Positions 1-9,925 are shown, counted from the stretch's first letter. The stretch: DNA of 18,321 nucleotides from Acanthaster planci (GCF_001949145.1 NW_019091413.1:1431556-1449876); one strand, 5' to 3'. The notes: generated by a model from the sequence alone, not told the origin. Numbers and translations are program-made.

Positions 1-944
1 TGCAAATATAAATTCCGTCAAAAAAGTATTCCAATAATGATCACTGGTTAAGAAATACATATATACATATTAGCAGCCTGCGTCTATTGCACGCCTACCT
101 ACAACATTTTTGTGTGGCACTTATGTGCGTCTCTTATGTAACTAAGCCAAAGCTTGCCCCAAGTCACGAGGTATAGCAACAGTGTCTTTCATGTGGATAA
201 TTCGAATTGTTACGTTCCCATGAATTTAAAGAACTCAGTGTGCCAGATTTTATTCAAGTTAAAACCCGCAAAAAGGCTTATTGCCATATTGAGGCATTCA
301 ATAATTAGACAAGTAAACCAATAAGCTGATTGGAACGACTCCATTCATGCTTAATCCATGCAAAGAGAGACTCTGATACCCCATCAAATGATGGGGGGGG
401 AGGGAGAAGTACTTAAACTATTTAGACAGAGTGCTAGGTATCTGCTGCCAACACCTCAACTTTGCTTTGCAATAGTTCATGGAGGTGATTAAAAAATGAC
501 CATTTGTGATGTTTGTCAGGCTTTGTCTAAATTGGATATTTTATGGCCATAACTTACAGATTAAAAACTGTCGAGTCATGGACAATAGCCGTAGCCGTGA
601 ACAACATTTTAAGACAAAGCCTGATTCAGCACATAAAATGCTAAACATGTTTACAGTCTAGTTTGCCAGTTTACTGTACAATTGAAGCTTGTGCTTCTGT
701 TGGGATTTTTATCTTGGCTTCAACTCTGCCTAAGCCGTCCACTTCAGTTCCAAAACCTTTTACATGCAACCCCAATGACAAGGCTTCAATTTCATCTTCC
801 AATTTACTCTGTTACTCCTGGGGTGGATAACGCAGGCCACCACTAATGACAAAGATCAGGCCTGACAAATGGCCAACCAGATTTGTATAATGTTCCCCTC
901 GTGTGAAGTTGGGCAACTGCATTGTCATCATGTATGCTCCTGCC
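1..944 (-). other. ECI2 3' UTR and downstream flank
   Basis: No supportable gene on either strand. Downstream of the ECI2 stop it should hold the 3' UTR, probably as far as the AATAAA at 249-254. A short perfect hairpin (CCCCATCA, 2-base loop, TGATGGGG) lies at 379-396 beside a G-rich run. Confidence 0.5.
249..254 (-). promoter_or_regulatory. Candidate ECI2 polyadenylation signal AATAAA
   Basis: The only exact AATAAA hexamer I found on the minus strand within about 900 bases downstream of the ECI2 stop codon. It would give a 3' UTR of about 700 nt. The hexamer is common by chance in A+T-rich DNA. Confidence 0.4.
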
Positions 945-1100
945 TCAGAGCTTGGATTTCTTGGCAAAGAAATCCATGATGGCCTGTATGCACTCTTCCG
1001 ATGTCCACCGCTCTACAAGTAACTCGCACTCGTCTTTGTTGACTTGATGGAGTTTTTCACGCTCAGCACTGCGGATGAGTGTCTTCGACAGCCGCATGGA
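945..1100 (-). CDS. ECI2: ECI2 last coding exon with C-terminal SKL
   Basis: Residues 353-403 and [23 protein letters not shown] matches the C-terminal helices of ECI2, and the chain ends FFAKKSKL, so the last three residues are a canonical type 1 peroxisomal targeting signal. Acceptor ATAAACAG|TCC. Confidence 0.96.
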   Translation of the reverse strand, partial: SMRLSKTLIRSAEREKLHQVNKDECELLVERWTSEECIQAIMDFFAKKSKL

Positions 1101-4100
1101 CTGTTTATGAAGAGAAGTGATGGGGACTGAATTAATTCATGAGTCCCATTACCAAAGCAGCGTAGGGAGTATAACATGAACAGAGCTATGTCAGAGTGAG
1201 AAATATAGAGAAACTACTTCTGAATAAAACTATCTGTGTTAGGCCTGTAGGAAGGAAGGAAGGATAGGGAGATGAGGGGTGGAGACTCTGAACAGTCCCT
1301 CCTTCCTCCACATTCAAAACTGTCAACTGACCTCACTGCATTCAAACACATGTAAGTCACTGAAAGTGACTACCTCTGGAAGATCATGACAAGGACAGTT
1401 TTGGTCAGTTCACAGCTCCCTGGACACATTAATTCCACAGGAGAGTGAGGAGACCACAATAGAGTCCTGTTTTCAGGAAAAAAGCATTATGTTCTTGGGC
1501 ATACAACTCCACACAGGTTCAGCAGAGTGTTTTTCCTGCTGAGGGCAATGATTGTAAACGCCCACAGGCTGGTCGCAACATGCAGGTCAACAGGTGGTTA
1601 TATGCCCGCTCAACTGCAGAATCTACATAAAACATTTCCATATTATTTCTGTAGTTTGTGTATGCTTTTATAGGTATTTAGAATAATTTTTGTCTTTCAG
1701 AAACGATAACAATGTCTGGCCCTCTAACTTTTTGGACTTTAAAGTCTTTCCTACCTGTTTGGGCAATGTGGCAAACTCATCAAGTTTATTTTGGACATCC
1801 TGGCGGAATGTGGCATCCGGGAAGATTTCAGTCACGAGTCCCCTGTCATAGGCCTCTTGAGCTGTCAACTTGCGGCCAAATAGCAATACTTCATTGGACT
1901 GTAAAAAAAGTCCCGGGACACAATGACATGACCAATCTCTGGTGGAATCACCGTGATGAAGCTACAACACATTATATCTCCAACAAACTGTGGTGGAGGG
2001 TGGACACTAACTCGCAAGGCTTACCAAACTGGTGTTCATAAATGTCTGAACTGAAACATTACATGTATCTGTTAATGTTAGAAGCTTCTGCTCTATCACA
2101 GGTTCCTGAATTCTACTTGATACCCAACTGAAGATTATGAAATTGACGGATGAGTGTGTGAATAAACTTGGTTCTTAATATGCTCTGATAGATCCTGGTT
2201 TGTTTTTGCTCCGCTATGTGTGACTTAACCTCAATTTACTTTGGAACAGAGATTTCATATTTTACTCTGCAAGACTGACATAATGATTTTCATCCAACAT
2301 CTGATGGCACGTCATACAAGTGAACTACTGGACACTGTCAGGTTTAATTGAGACCAGGCGCTGCACAATGAATGCTTGAGTCATGTCACGTGTGCTGTTG
2401 GAAATCTCGCAAACCCAGTTGGTATCAGATTTCTGAAACTCCAGCAGCAAAACTGGAGACTTTCTTGGTTTTTACCTTGGCCTGCCCCATGATCTTAGGG
2501 AACAGGTAAGAGGAACAGGCCTCTGGTGACTGGCCCAGCGAAGAGAAGGGAGTATGGAAGGTTGCCTGGGGAAAAAAGTCACAACAATGTTCCTATATAA
2601 GTACAAACAAATTCATTTCTCAAAATAGCAGCTTGGGGCAGGTAAGAGAAAAGAGGGGGGATGGCTAGAGGAAAAAAACAACTCCATAATACAACTTTGG
2701 CATAACAACTGTGCACAGTGGAGACTGAAATGTGATTGGAGGGCAGCACACTGATTACAAATACCACCTGGACAAATCAGAAATCAACCTATGAGAGGAC
2801 AACCAAATCTAACACTCCAAAAATTTCAACATAAAAATAAGCAACAGCTTTTCAGAGTCACTGACTTAGGGAAAACGTAGCAGAGATTATACCACTCTCT
2901 GATTTATTCTCAATCAAAACCCTGAACATCAAAACATGATGTGACATGCCGTGATCCACCATTCATTCACCATGAATTTGTACAACGTAATCGTAGTTAG
3001 TGCTTCGCTACTTCAAATTGATCGAAGGGACACTTGCCCACAGAAAGCTTCAGCAGTTTTGGATAATCACATCTACAGAATTAGATCACTGTACGAGTGC
3101 AACCATTTCACCACTAACGGAGCATGACTGTAAAATTTACTGGCAGGGTTTGGAACTAACAAGCCAGAAATGACTTGTTTGACATTATGGCATGTTTGAT
3201 ATTGCCATAAACACAATTACAACACCAGAGCAAAATATCATCTATCCTTGCATATACCTCGACAACGCACGACTGCTTTTCAAACAATCTGAATTTTCTG
3301 GACCCAAAATACGGAATTCCTTACCGTTGTATCTTAAACAGTTCAAATCTCTACTATATTTTTAAGCGCAAACTGTACTTGTATCTCCTGTAAATTCATA
3401 CCTTTCAAATAATATATTATCTATGATTCACTGTCAATTACCTGAATGTCGATTTTTCTATCTCTCCAATTACCCTCATTTTATATCACAGTTTATTTTC
3501 TGAACCTTACGCGTACATTCAATGTATCTTTAATTATTCTCTTTTTGGTTCCCTGTATTTTGTCTTTCTGTCTTTTGTTTTTCTAATTGGTTTCCTGTTT
3601 GTTTTGGATTTATCTGTGCTTTTTGGTTAACATGGCATTATACCAGGCAAGATATGGGACGGAGGGGTACCCCCCTTTACCTGTCCNNNNNNNNNNNCTG
3701 TCCCATATCTTGCTTCAAATGCATGGCATGCCTTACCCAAGCTTTTGATGTTTTAGGTTTTGCCACCTCTTCTCCAATTTATCTTCTGAAATGTTAATCT
3801 TATATATCTCGTTATAAGCCCGACCATGAAGAGGAAACAAATGCTACTAAGCTGAACTATCCTCACCCTGTCTGAAGCATACACAACATCACACAACCCT
3901 AATGATGTCACAGGAATACCAACGGCGGGTCCATTGACGGCTGCAACAAGTGGCTTGGGGAAGTCGATGAATGCCGCTACAAAGCGTCTAAAAACAAAAG
4001 ACAGAAATGCAAAGTCATCACAGCATCTTAAACATTGGTCAGTGAATAGCTTCGACTGCGGACATGTGTTCGTACCATAGACCTATTTATAGCAACTAGA

Positions 4101-7100
4101 GCTCCAACTTGCCATGCAAAGTGAAGCCAGTTGGGCACATCCATGTTCGTGCACAAACCTATGGAAAACTTGTACGGCTATTTGCATATCTGCATCTGTA
4201 TTCTAAAACAATGCATCAACAATGCTGGCAGTCAAACCTTAAATTGGTCAACAACTTATGTACATGTATAATTTCCTACGGTTGATTATCTTTCCATTAT
4301 TGATTATATGTAGTATGGGGCAGTGTGGACATCTGGGATTCTCACAAAACGGCAGCTACCGTGCTGGTGAAAACAGCAGCCATGGCAACATACGCACGCA
4401 TCAGCCAGTTCGACAATCGGGATACATAATCTTTTCTTTGATCAGTAAGTACGTGCGTGCTTACTGCAGTTGTTTTCATTGGTGTTGCATGGTTGCTACC
4501 CGCAATTTTGTGAAACTACCATTTGTCCACACTGCCCCATCATCCAAAATAAAAGTGCATTTGACAGCCTTGAATCCCCAAATCAATGTTGCTGACAATC
4601 AGATATCCAATTTAAGTCCTGTGAAGTCCCAACCATCCAACAAAAGTCGTACCCCGACCTCACTCCCTCTACTACGTGTAATATTCCTAGCTAGGAACTT
4701 GCCAAACAGTACTTTCCTGCCAGAATCTTATCCCACTCACAAAAAAAGAAACACAATATTTACTCCAAAAGCTCTCCTCCATCCTTGGCTGCCTGCTTCA
4801 TTGTGTCCGGTGTGATGGACATGAAGTTATTGAGATCATTACCACCAGAATAGAAATCTCCTGCCCCTGTGGTTGAAAAAACAGAAGTACGATTACCACA
4901 TTTTTAGAGTTTGAACTTTTAAAATGAGAGCAATGATTATTAAACTAGCAGCTAAAATATCAACTATGTTGCTCATTGTCAAAGCTAGAACACATATTGG
5001 TACAATATGAGTACAATATTAATAAAGCCGTGTCTTATGAAAGCTTAATGGTTTTGATCTTGTTCAGGGAGAATACTGGTTTTGACCAAATGGCTGATAT
5101 TTGTTTCTTTCTGTGCAAGACCACTCAGGTTGCTTTAACTTGGAATCCCACTTTTTCCATGAATTTGGTACCTGTGAGAGCTGACAAGACAACACTGTCA
5201 TCTCTCCCTGAAGAATCTAAGGCTTTGATGATTTCTTCGTAAGTCTGCAACAGAAAAGAAAGGAAAGAAAACCCTTTTCACTTGTGCTTAACCCCTTCAC
5301 ACCAGGAGACATCAACAACCACTGGTTTGTGTGAGGATTAGTGCATACCACACATACAGTCTATTCATCATGCACCTGCAGTTTCAATGTGGGCCTGCTG
5401 CTACATACGCAGCAAGGTATGAGACAGAGAGAACCCCCCCTGCTTTGTGTTGGTCATTGTCTCGCAGGAATCTGGGGAATTCCTTTCAGACATCTTGGGG
5501 GGATGTGTTAAGTAACAATAGTCTGGAATGTGTAAAGGATTGGACATGTTGGGGGGTACCCCTCGGTCTCATTTCTTGCTGGGTATATGCTGCTGAACAG
5601 GGCTTTGCATACTGGGCATACCGCAGCCCAGCAGTCACGGTCAAAAGAATCCTGGCATGAAGGAATTTTTTTGTGCTAAAGTTAGCACAAAAAATCATTT
5701 GATGATAAGCAATGTGAAATTGGGCCCAGCTCTACATGTTGACCAAGAAACAGTTCTTTTAAGTGGATGTAAAGCTGAAGTTTAATCAGGAAAAGTAAAT
5801 TTACCAAAGCTGAAACACAATATCCGAATTCTGAATGCCAGCAGGTGTAAATACTTACTACTGTAGCTTGGGTTTGGTTTTGTAAACACACATCTTGCTC
5901 AAGAGGAGTTTGTCTGAACTTGGAGTGAATATGTGCCCGATAGAAAACAATACTTAATTTGTTTGGGAATGTAAGGGCACAAAGGGTGAGGCAACCATCC
6001 CGGCCTTTATCTTGAGCAGTCACTTGCGAATCAGTACCATGTTTAATCACGGCTAATCAGTCCAATCCTTGATCGGCATCTCTGGCTACATACATGGCAG
6101 CAAGACAAGGCATATTTTGGGCATGGACTCTTCTTGTTCAAGGGCCTGTTTTATCAAGAGAGCCCTCCTTTAGTTTTGTTGGTAAGATTTCCTTCTCAGT
6201 GCCAAAATTATACAAACTTCAATGACCAGCAGCACTTAGTTTCAGAGGGTGTCTGGCACCATCCACCCTGAGCAGTGCCCCTGCTATCAGGTATTGCCTA
6301 CCGCTAACCCCCCACCCCACACCACAAATCAGCTGAAGAGGCTACCTACCTCCCTTGTGATGGCGTTCTTTTTATGGGGTCTGTTCATCATGATAGTGCA
6401 CACGCCCTTGTCTATTGTCACCTTCAGATTCTCGTAACCTCCAGTGGAGGAGCTGGCTGCGGACGTACCCTCCTGAGTACCAGCTGGGGCTGAGGTGGCT
6501 TTGGCCCCGGGATCCTTGGCCACCAGGTCATTCACCAGGTCTACGTACTTCTCTTTAGCTTCTTCCTGTGCAAGGATAGCAAAACATAAAAGAAAACAGA
6601 TGGAAGACCGGCAGCTGTAGGCCTCATGCAAAAGAATGAGGCAGAATCTGCAATAATACGGTTGACTTCAGAAGAAAAGGGAATTCAGCTGTTGATAAAA
6701 TTAAAAACACTAGCCACAAACTAGAGAAGCATTGTTGAATGCCGATGTCCCCCCCCTCGCACCTGCATGAATCTGTTACAGATTTGTAACATTACCTTGT
6801 GCGTATTTCACGCCAGATGCAGACGCAGTTGTGCACACTTACACACATTGTCCCACTGCTTTCTCTCCCGACTCACAAAGCCAAGAGTTGTCAGAATTGA
6901 GATCTAAACTGTTACAAATTTAACACTTCTAAGGGGCAGTTAAAATGAAGTTACCTTCGACATGTCTCCAAGGTCATTCCAAGCACCCCACTTAGCCTTG
7001 CCAACAAAGTCGAATGCACCGGGCTTAGGTGCATTGCACTTTCCAACTGCCACCTGGAACAAGACAATCAGCAACATTATTTGTGGAATATAAAAATGCA

Positions 7101-9894
7101 TTGTCCGGCACGTAAAGTGCGTGTGCTACATGAAATGGAGCCAGGCTTTACTTGACTAGGGTGCATTGACAGTGCTGTATTCAGATCCAAAACTTTGAAA
7201 CAGATGATACCGTTGTGTCCAGATTACTTGGCAGTGGCTCAAAACCATGCCGCAGCCACTTCCAACAAAGTTGTGTGTAATTTCAAGCTGCAGCCAAGTT
7301 GTTTGGACACGGCCTATAAGGGGCTGGTAATATGCATGTCAGCTTTCCACTGTGTGGTGACAGGGCTAGCGCCATGTTTAATTTTACAAAGGAGATATGC
7401 CAAGAAACATGCAGTCTGTGTGATTTGTTACCTGCTTGAAGAGTCCATACATCTTCAGCTTGACCTCGTTCCCAGGGTCTTGGGTCAGGGTGCCAACTCT
7501 TTCCTTGGCGGCAGAGAACTCGGCATCAGTTACCCCCATTACGGCCGTTTGGTGGAAGCACCGTCTCTGCAGGACAGACGCACCCTGGTAGTTACCCAGC
7601 CTGAGCAGGAGAAATAAATAAAGTCTAATAATCTAATCGGAGTGGAACACAGGGCACATTGCTCACAGTGGTTCACATGTGCAAATGATGCAAAATTCTG
7701 AATGGGCAAAACAGAACTTGCAGCGTCTCTGCACAAAAGAAATGCATGACGGACAGGACAAAGATGTTAGCGCTGTCGGCGACACCTCTGTTGGGCATGT
7801 TTCCACATGTCCGCATTGCAGTTTGCGTCTTATTTGCGTTGCTCTCTGCGTTTCTGACGTCAATACAAAAACCAGGCTTAAAATTAAATTACAGTTCTGG
7901 AACTTGGAAGTAGGCGTATGTAACCTGGAAATTTGCCCTGCTAACTTAATACATAAGACTTTGGGAAAGTAACAGGATCTGAAGACACCTGGTTCAGGAA
8001 GACTGGGTCGCGATTTATTCGGAATGTCAGGACAAAGTAAAAAAAATGAAAAAAATGGAAATGTGATAACAACCCAACACAGTGCCACAAGTGGATTACT
8101 CGAGTGACCAATCCGGCACAAACTCCAGCTGCAACTTGTGACAAGAGCAGAAAAGAGCAAATGTGGGAAGGCTGAAGAGAGCTGTGAGTGGTAATGCTCA
8201 CTCTTCAGTAGCACGCACCAGTCTGAACAATTAACTGCAGGAAGCTTGATGAGCAATGCTAAACTATAAGGTGATACAGGGTACCAGACAAGTTGCTGAC
8301 TAAACTAAGGAAGCTTGTAAAAGAAAAAGTGTCACGTAAGAAAAACATTCAAATCTCCCTTCCACACGTACTCTGTCATGTCCGTGTAGTGACTTAAGCC
8401 TTATCTCCAAGCCGAAATGGATAAACTCGCACCCTAAAATATGCACCCAAGTTGACTCGTACCCAAGTCAACTAGCACCCGAGTTAACTTGTAGCCAGGT
8501 TGGCTCGTACCTGAGTCAACTCATACTCCCCAGGCCCACAGCAGAGAATATGCAGAGCATAATATGAGGTGTTGATACTGGCATTTATTGAATGCAAATG
8601 TATGTACATGTATGAAGTGTATAAAAGTTCCTTTTACCAGTTGGATTTCGTTTGAAAAATTCCCACCATGTTTAGGAAGTAGGATAAAAATGGCGTCTGA
8701 CTACAAAAAAGAGATTTTTTCCTTCTCATTCTTTTTTTCTGACCAATCACGGTGGCCTGGGATGGGAAATTTCCGTGATTTGGTCCCTGCACAACAAAAA
8801 ACAGATAGAATTGAAATCCTAAATAAAATAAAATTTATGGTCCAGCTTTCCTTTGGGGGACCATACTTGCAAGTTTCACCATTTTAATAATATAAGATGA
8901 ATAAACATCCCTAGCATCTGACATCATCCAAAAAGTGAGGAAAACAGGAACAAGGGGAAGAAAAATTATCGTAATCCATTCGGGGTATTAAAAGGGAAAC
9001 TAATTATCCCAATCCGTTTGGGGCAAAAAAGAAAGGAAACAATTATAATCTGTTTGGGTCACAGTTCGTGTGTGTTTTCGTTGAGGGTACGAGTTGACTG
9101 CGGTACGACTTGGGCCAGAGCAAGAGTTAAGGGTGCACTACCCCAATTCAAACTCCACTGAAAATAGTGTAAAATCAACAAAGTTTGGAGCCCCATGGCA
9201 GGCATCTGAAGACCCCGAGTCATGAGGCCTCTCAAACAAAAACAATGTGTCATGTTGTTTGGTCCTTCAGATTTCATTTGATTTTCAAGTAGGTAAACCA
9301 ATGATTTTTTTTAATTAACCCGCCAAAAATGAATGTTCCCAAGTCTTCTCAGCAGCCATTTTTCAAATGATACCCCTCACCTTTCTGGGGTTCTTCTGAC
9401 AAATTTTCAATCACATTATTAATTGTCTGCTTTGCAGCATGGGTGCCCCTGAATCTACAGACGTGACAGACATGACAGAGATTATATTATCCTGGGTCAT
9501 ACTTAGAGTTACACGTTTCCACAATTTCTTGACCCACACAGACGTTCTTTTCGAAAGAAGCTGTAAGAGTACTTTTAGAGCGCCTCGGCCTGGCAGAGAA
9601 TTTTCCTTGAATTGAGACACTGCACCCTTAACTCGGATACGAGCTGACCCCAAACCCCCCAAGCACGGAAAAGACAAGAAGGCCTAACACTGAACTTGAG
9701 GTAGGAAATGCGTCAGTTTCACTCGCGTCTTTGGTGCAAAATGTTGACAAGTCTCCTTAAAAAAGGAAGCGCGTATGTAAACATCATGCACAGCATAGTG
9801 TAACCAGTGCTATCATTGACTGTTAGAAACTCGCCAGAGGAAAAGTGACAAACCTGAGAAATTTTGTTGCCAAACGTGTAGCTGCAAGTGCCAT
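945..9894 (-). CDS. ECI2: ECI2 orthologue: ACBP-domain delta3,delta2-enoyl-CoA isomerase, complete, 10 coding exons
   Basis: Moves 3-cis or 3-trans double bonds of enoyl-CoAs to 2-trans so that unsaturated fatty acids can enter beta-oxidation, in mitochondria and peroxisomes. Coding exons: 9854-9894, 7432-7600, 6955-7053, 6350-6565, 5172-5244, 4764-4866, 3867-3987, 2476-2565, 1755-1898, 945-1100. They total 1212 nt, 403 codons plus TGA, with every junction in phase and GT-AG. Residues 1-36 resemble a mitochondrial presequence. An ACBP domain spans about 37-125, with Tyr65, Lys69, Lys91 and Tyr110 at exactly the spacing of the four acyl-CoA ligands of ACBP. A crotonase fold spans about 145-395, with oxyanion-hole glycines near 207-208 and 253-257 and the isomerase Glu289 in QSPEACSS. 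The protein ends SKL, a PTS1. Length is close to vertebrate ECI2 (about 390). It lies head to head with CDYL. Identity is secure from domain order; activity is inferred from the family. Confidence 0.95.
1101..1754 (-). other. ECI2 intron 9
   Basis: 654 bp, phase 0. Contains a short GGAA/GGAAG run near 1250-1265 and nothing else I recognise. Confidence 0.85.
1755..1898 (-). CDS. ECI2: ECI2 coding exon 9
   Basis: Phase 0, exactly 48 codons (residues 305-352). Contains [23 protein letters not shown], the conserved helix and loop after the active site, shown here only to identify the exon by its GRKLTAQEA core. The matching CDYL exon 7 is also exactly 48 codons. Confidence 0.95.
1899..2475 (-). 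other. ECI2 intron 8
   Basis: 577 bp, phase 0. The plus-strand reading frame that crosses exon 9 into it is a shadow. No repeat or other gene seen. Confidence 0.85.
2476..2565 (-). CDS. ECI2: ECI2 coding exon 8 (catalytic glutamate)
   Basis: Phase 0 at both ends; encodes residues 275-304, [19 protein letters not shown] and then [10 protein letters not shown]. Glu289 in QSPE is the position of the catalytic base in ECI2/Eci1-type isomerases. Acceptor TTCCCCAG|GCA, donor AAG|GTAAAA. Confidence 0.95.
3647..3713. repeat. Foldback element, copy A (interrupted by gap)
   Basis: Arms GCAAGATATGGGAC and its reverse complement enclose a GGGGTACCCCCC palindrome and the N gap. The arm and the core resemble the arm of the element at 5294-5663, so both probably belong to one dispersed foldback family. 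Confidence 0.6.
3687..3697. other. Assembly gap (11 N)
   Basis: Eleven unresolved bases. Perfect 14-bp inverted arms (3647-3660 and 3700-3713) flank it, so the gap sits in the loop or inner stem of a hairpin that was probably hard to sequence; true length unknown. Confidence 0.97.
3867..3987 (-). CDS. ECI2: ECI2 coding exon 7 (second oxyanion-hole region)
   Basis: Completes Glu234 and encodes 235-274: [13 protein letters not shown], then NGPAVG, the Gly-containing second oxyanion element, then CDVVYASDR. Ends AGG|GTGAGG in phase 0. Phase 2 at its start matches the CDYL intron at the same alignment position. Confidence 0.95.
3988..4763 (-). other. ECI2 intron 6
   Basis: 776 bp, phase 2, the same position and phase as CDYL intron 5. 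Contains the foldback at 4315-4540. The 185-codon plus-strand open frame at 4258-4815 crosses this repeat and the antisense of exon 6 and is not a gene. Confidence 0.85.
4315..4540. repeat. Foldback/MITE-like element, 226 bp
   Basis: Perfect 17-bp terminal inverted repeats ATGGGGCAGTGTGGACA at 4315-4331 and 4524-4540, with weaker complementarity continuing inward for some 50 bases (for example CTCACAAAA against TTTTGTGAA). No transposase frame. No convincing target-site duplication seen. Confidence 0.7.
4764..4866 (-). CDS. ECI2: ECI2 coding exon 6 (first oxyanion-hole loop)
   Basis: Completes Gly200 and encodes residues 201-233 plus two bases of Glu234. [15 protein letters not shown] is the family signature of the CoA-binding and first oxyanion-hole loop. 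The donor is GGA|GTAAAT. Reading straight on reaches a stop at once, and the split codon GA|A is required to restore the frame in the next exon. Confidence 0.93.
4867..5171 (-). other. ECI2 intron 5
   Basis: 305 bp, phase 1, A+T-rich, no feature seen. Absent from the matching place in CDYL. Confidence 0.85.
5172..5244 (-). CDS. ECI2: ECI2 coding exon 5
   Basis: Encodes residues 176-199 and the first base of Gly200: [19 protein letters not shown], then the beta strand leading to the first oxyanion loop. Acceptor TTGCAG|ACT, donor ACAG|GTACC. No intron occurs at the matching end position in the neighbouring CDYL gene. Confidence 0.93.
5294..5663. repeat. Foldback element, copy B, about 370 bp
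   Basis: Outer inverted ends CCTTCACACCAGGA (5294-5307) and the complement of CCTTCATGCCAGGA (5650-5663) match at 12 of 14 bases. An inner pair, 5410-5425 and 5566-5581, matches at 14 of 16. The GGGGTACCCC core near 5554-5563 recurs in copy A at 3663-3675. Non-coding in all frames that matter. Confidence 0.6.
5667..5694. repeat. Perfect hairpin, 13-bp arms, 2-base loop
   Basis: TTTTTTGTGCTAA and its exact reverse complement are separated by AG. It lies directly outside foldback copy B and may be its outermost end. Confidence 0.7.
6350..6565 (-). CDS. ECI2: ECI2 coding exon 4 (end of ACBP, linker, start of isomerase domain)
   Basis: Phase 0 at both ends; encodes residues 104-175. [11 protein letters not shown] carries Tyr110, the last ACBP ligand (19 residues after Lys91). 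An Ala/Ser/Thr/Gly-rich flexible linker follows, then the first crotonase beta strands and [12 protein letters not shown], which matches the NRP-KKNA motif of the ECI2 family. Confidence 0.95.
6566..6954 (-). other. ECI2 intron 3
   Basis: 389 bp, phase 0. Only a C-run near 6750 and small AT-rich palindromes; nothing recognised. Confidence 0.85.
6955..7053 (-). CDS. ECI2: ECI2 coding exon 3 (second half of ACBP domain)
   Basis: Phase 0 at both ends; encodes residues 71-103. Contains the ACBP core [12 protein letters not shown] with Lys91 (22 residues after Lys69, as between Lys32 and Lys54 of bovine ACBP). Donor is AAG|GTAACT and acceptor CCAG|GTG. Confidence 0.95.
7054..7431 (-). other. ECI2 intron 2
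   Basis: 378 bp, phase 0, inside the ACBP domain. No other feature seen. Confidence 0.85.
7432..7600 (-). CDS. ECI2: ECI2 coding exon 2 (end of presequence, first half of ACBP domain)
   Basis: A pyrimidine-rich acceptor ending CTCAG precedes the exon, and it ends CAG|GTAACA. It completes Arg14 and encodes residues 15-70. RRCFHQTA at 26-33 fits an R-10-type mitochondrial processing site, which would put the mature start near Val37. Met35 is a possible internal start for a form without the presequence. [16 protein letters not shown] is the ACBP helix 2 region, with Tyr65 and Lys69 as expected acyl-CoA contacts. Confidence 0.95.
8443..8522. repeat. 16-bp minisatellite, five units
   Basis: Five contiguous diverged 16-mers, for example GCACCCAAGTTGACTC, GTACCCAAGTCAACTA, GCACCCGAGTTAACTT. 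Related TACGAGTTGACT and TAACTCGGATACGAG pieces recur near 9087 and 9628, at the ends of the element that follows. Confidence 0.75.
8964..9058. repeat. Degenerate tandem repeat, about 38 bp, 2.5 units
   Basis: AATTATCGTAATCCATTCGG, AATTATCCCAATCCGTTTGG and AATTATAATCTGTTTGGG start at 8964, 9002 and 9041, so the period is 38-39. Confidence 0.6.
9124..9634. repeat. Non-autonomous inverted-repeat element, about 510 bp
   Basis: 28-bp arms at 9124-9151 and 9607-9634 match at 24 of 28, including GAGTTAAGGGTGCA at the outer end of each. Related TACGAG words lie just outside both arms, so the full element may extend to about 9085-9655. No transposase frame. Confidence 0.6.
9854..9894 (-). CDS. ECI2: ECI2 coding exon 1 (mitochondrial presequence start)
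   Basis: Encodes [13 protein letters not shown] plus two bases of the next codon, then a GTTTGT donor. The start has A at -3 and G at +4, a good Kozak context. The split codon AG|G restores Arg14 with exon 2. The peptide is rich in Ala, Leu, Arg and Lys with no acidic residue, as expected for an amphipathic mitochondrial targeting helix. The donor is weak beyond GT, and the exon is short, so this is the least certain exon of the gene, but phase and peptide character both fit. Confidence 0.85.
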
Positions 9895-9925
9895 TTTTCT
9901 TCTTAAAGAAAAGGCGCCGGTCGAA

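Larger units (their letters stand above)
2566..3866 (-). other. ECI2 intron 7, with assembly gap and foldback
   Basis: 1301 bp, phase 0. A T-rich stretch at about 3340-3640 is followed by a hairpin-flanked N gap at 3687-3697. The CDYL gene has no intron at the matching position. Confidence 0.85.
5245..6349 (-). other. ECI2 intron 4
   Basis: 1105 bp, phase 0, the same position and phase as CDYL intron 4. Holds the foldback element at 5294-5663 and the perfect hairpin at 5667-5694; nothing recognised in 5700-6349. Confidence 0.85.
7601..9853 (-). other. ECI2 intron 1
   Basis: 2253 bp, phase 2, separating the presequence start from the rest. Carries the 16-bp minisatellite (8443-8522), a degenerate 38-bp repeat (8964-9058) and the inverted-repeat element (9124-9634). 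The 197-codon minus-strand open frame at 7663-8256 has no family similarity I recognise and lies upstream of the exon 2 acceptor. Confidence 0.85.

Noticed and set aside
4258-4815. 185-codon plus-strand open frame
   Set aside because: It crosses a foldback repeat and the antisense of ECI2 exon 6, with no recognisable family.
7195-7617. 140-codon plus-strand frame across ECI2 exon 2
   Set aside because: Its second half is the complement of the ACBP exon; the first half is intron.
7663-8256. 197-codon minus-strand open frame upstream of ECI2 exon 2
   Set aside because: Lies in intron 1; no domain, and the Arg14 split codon joins exon 1 to 7600 precisely.
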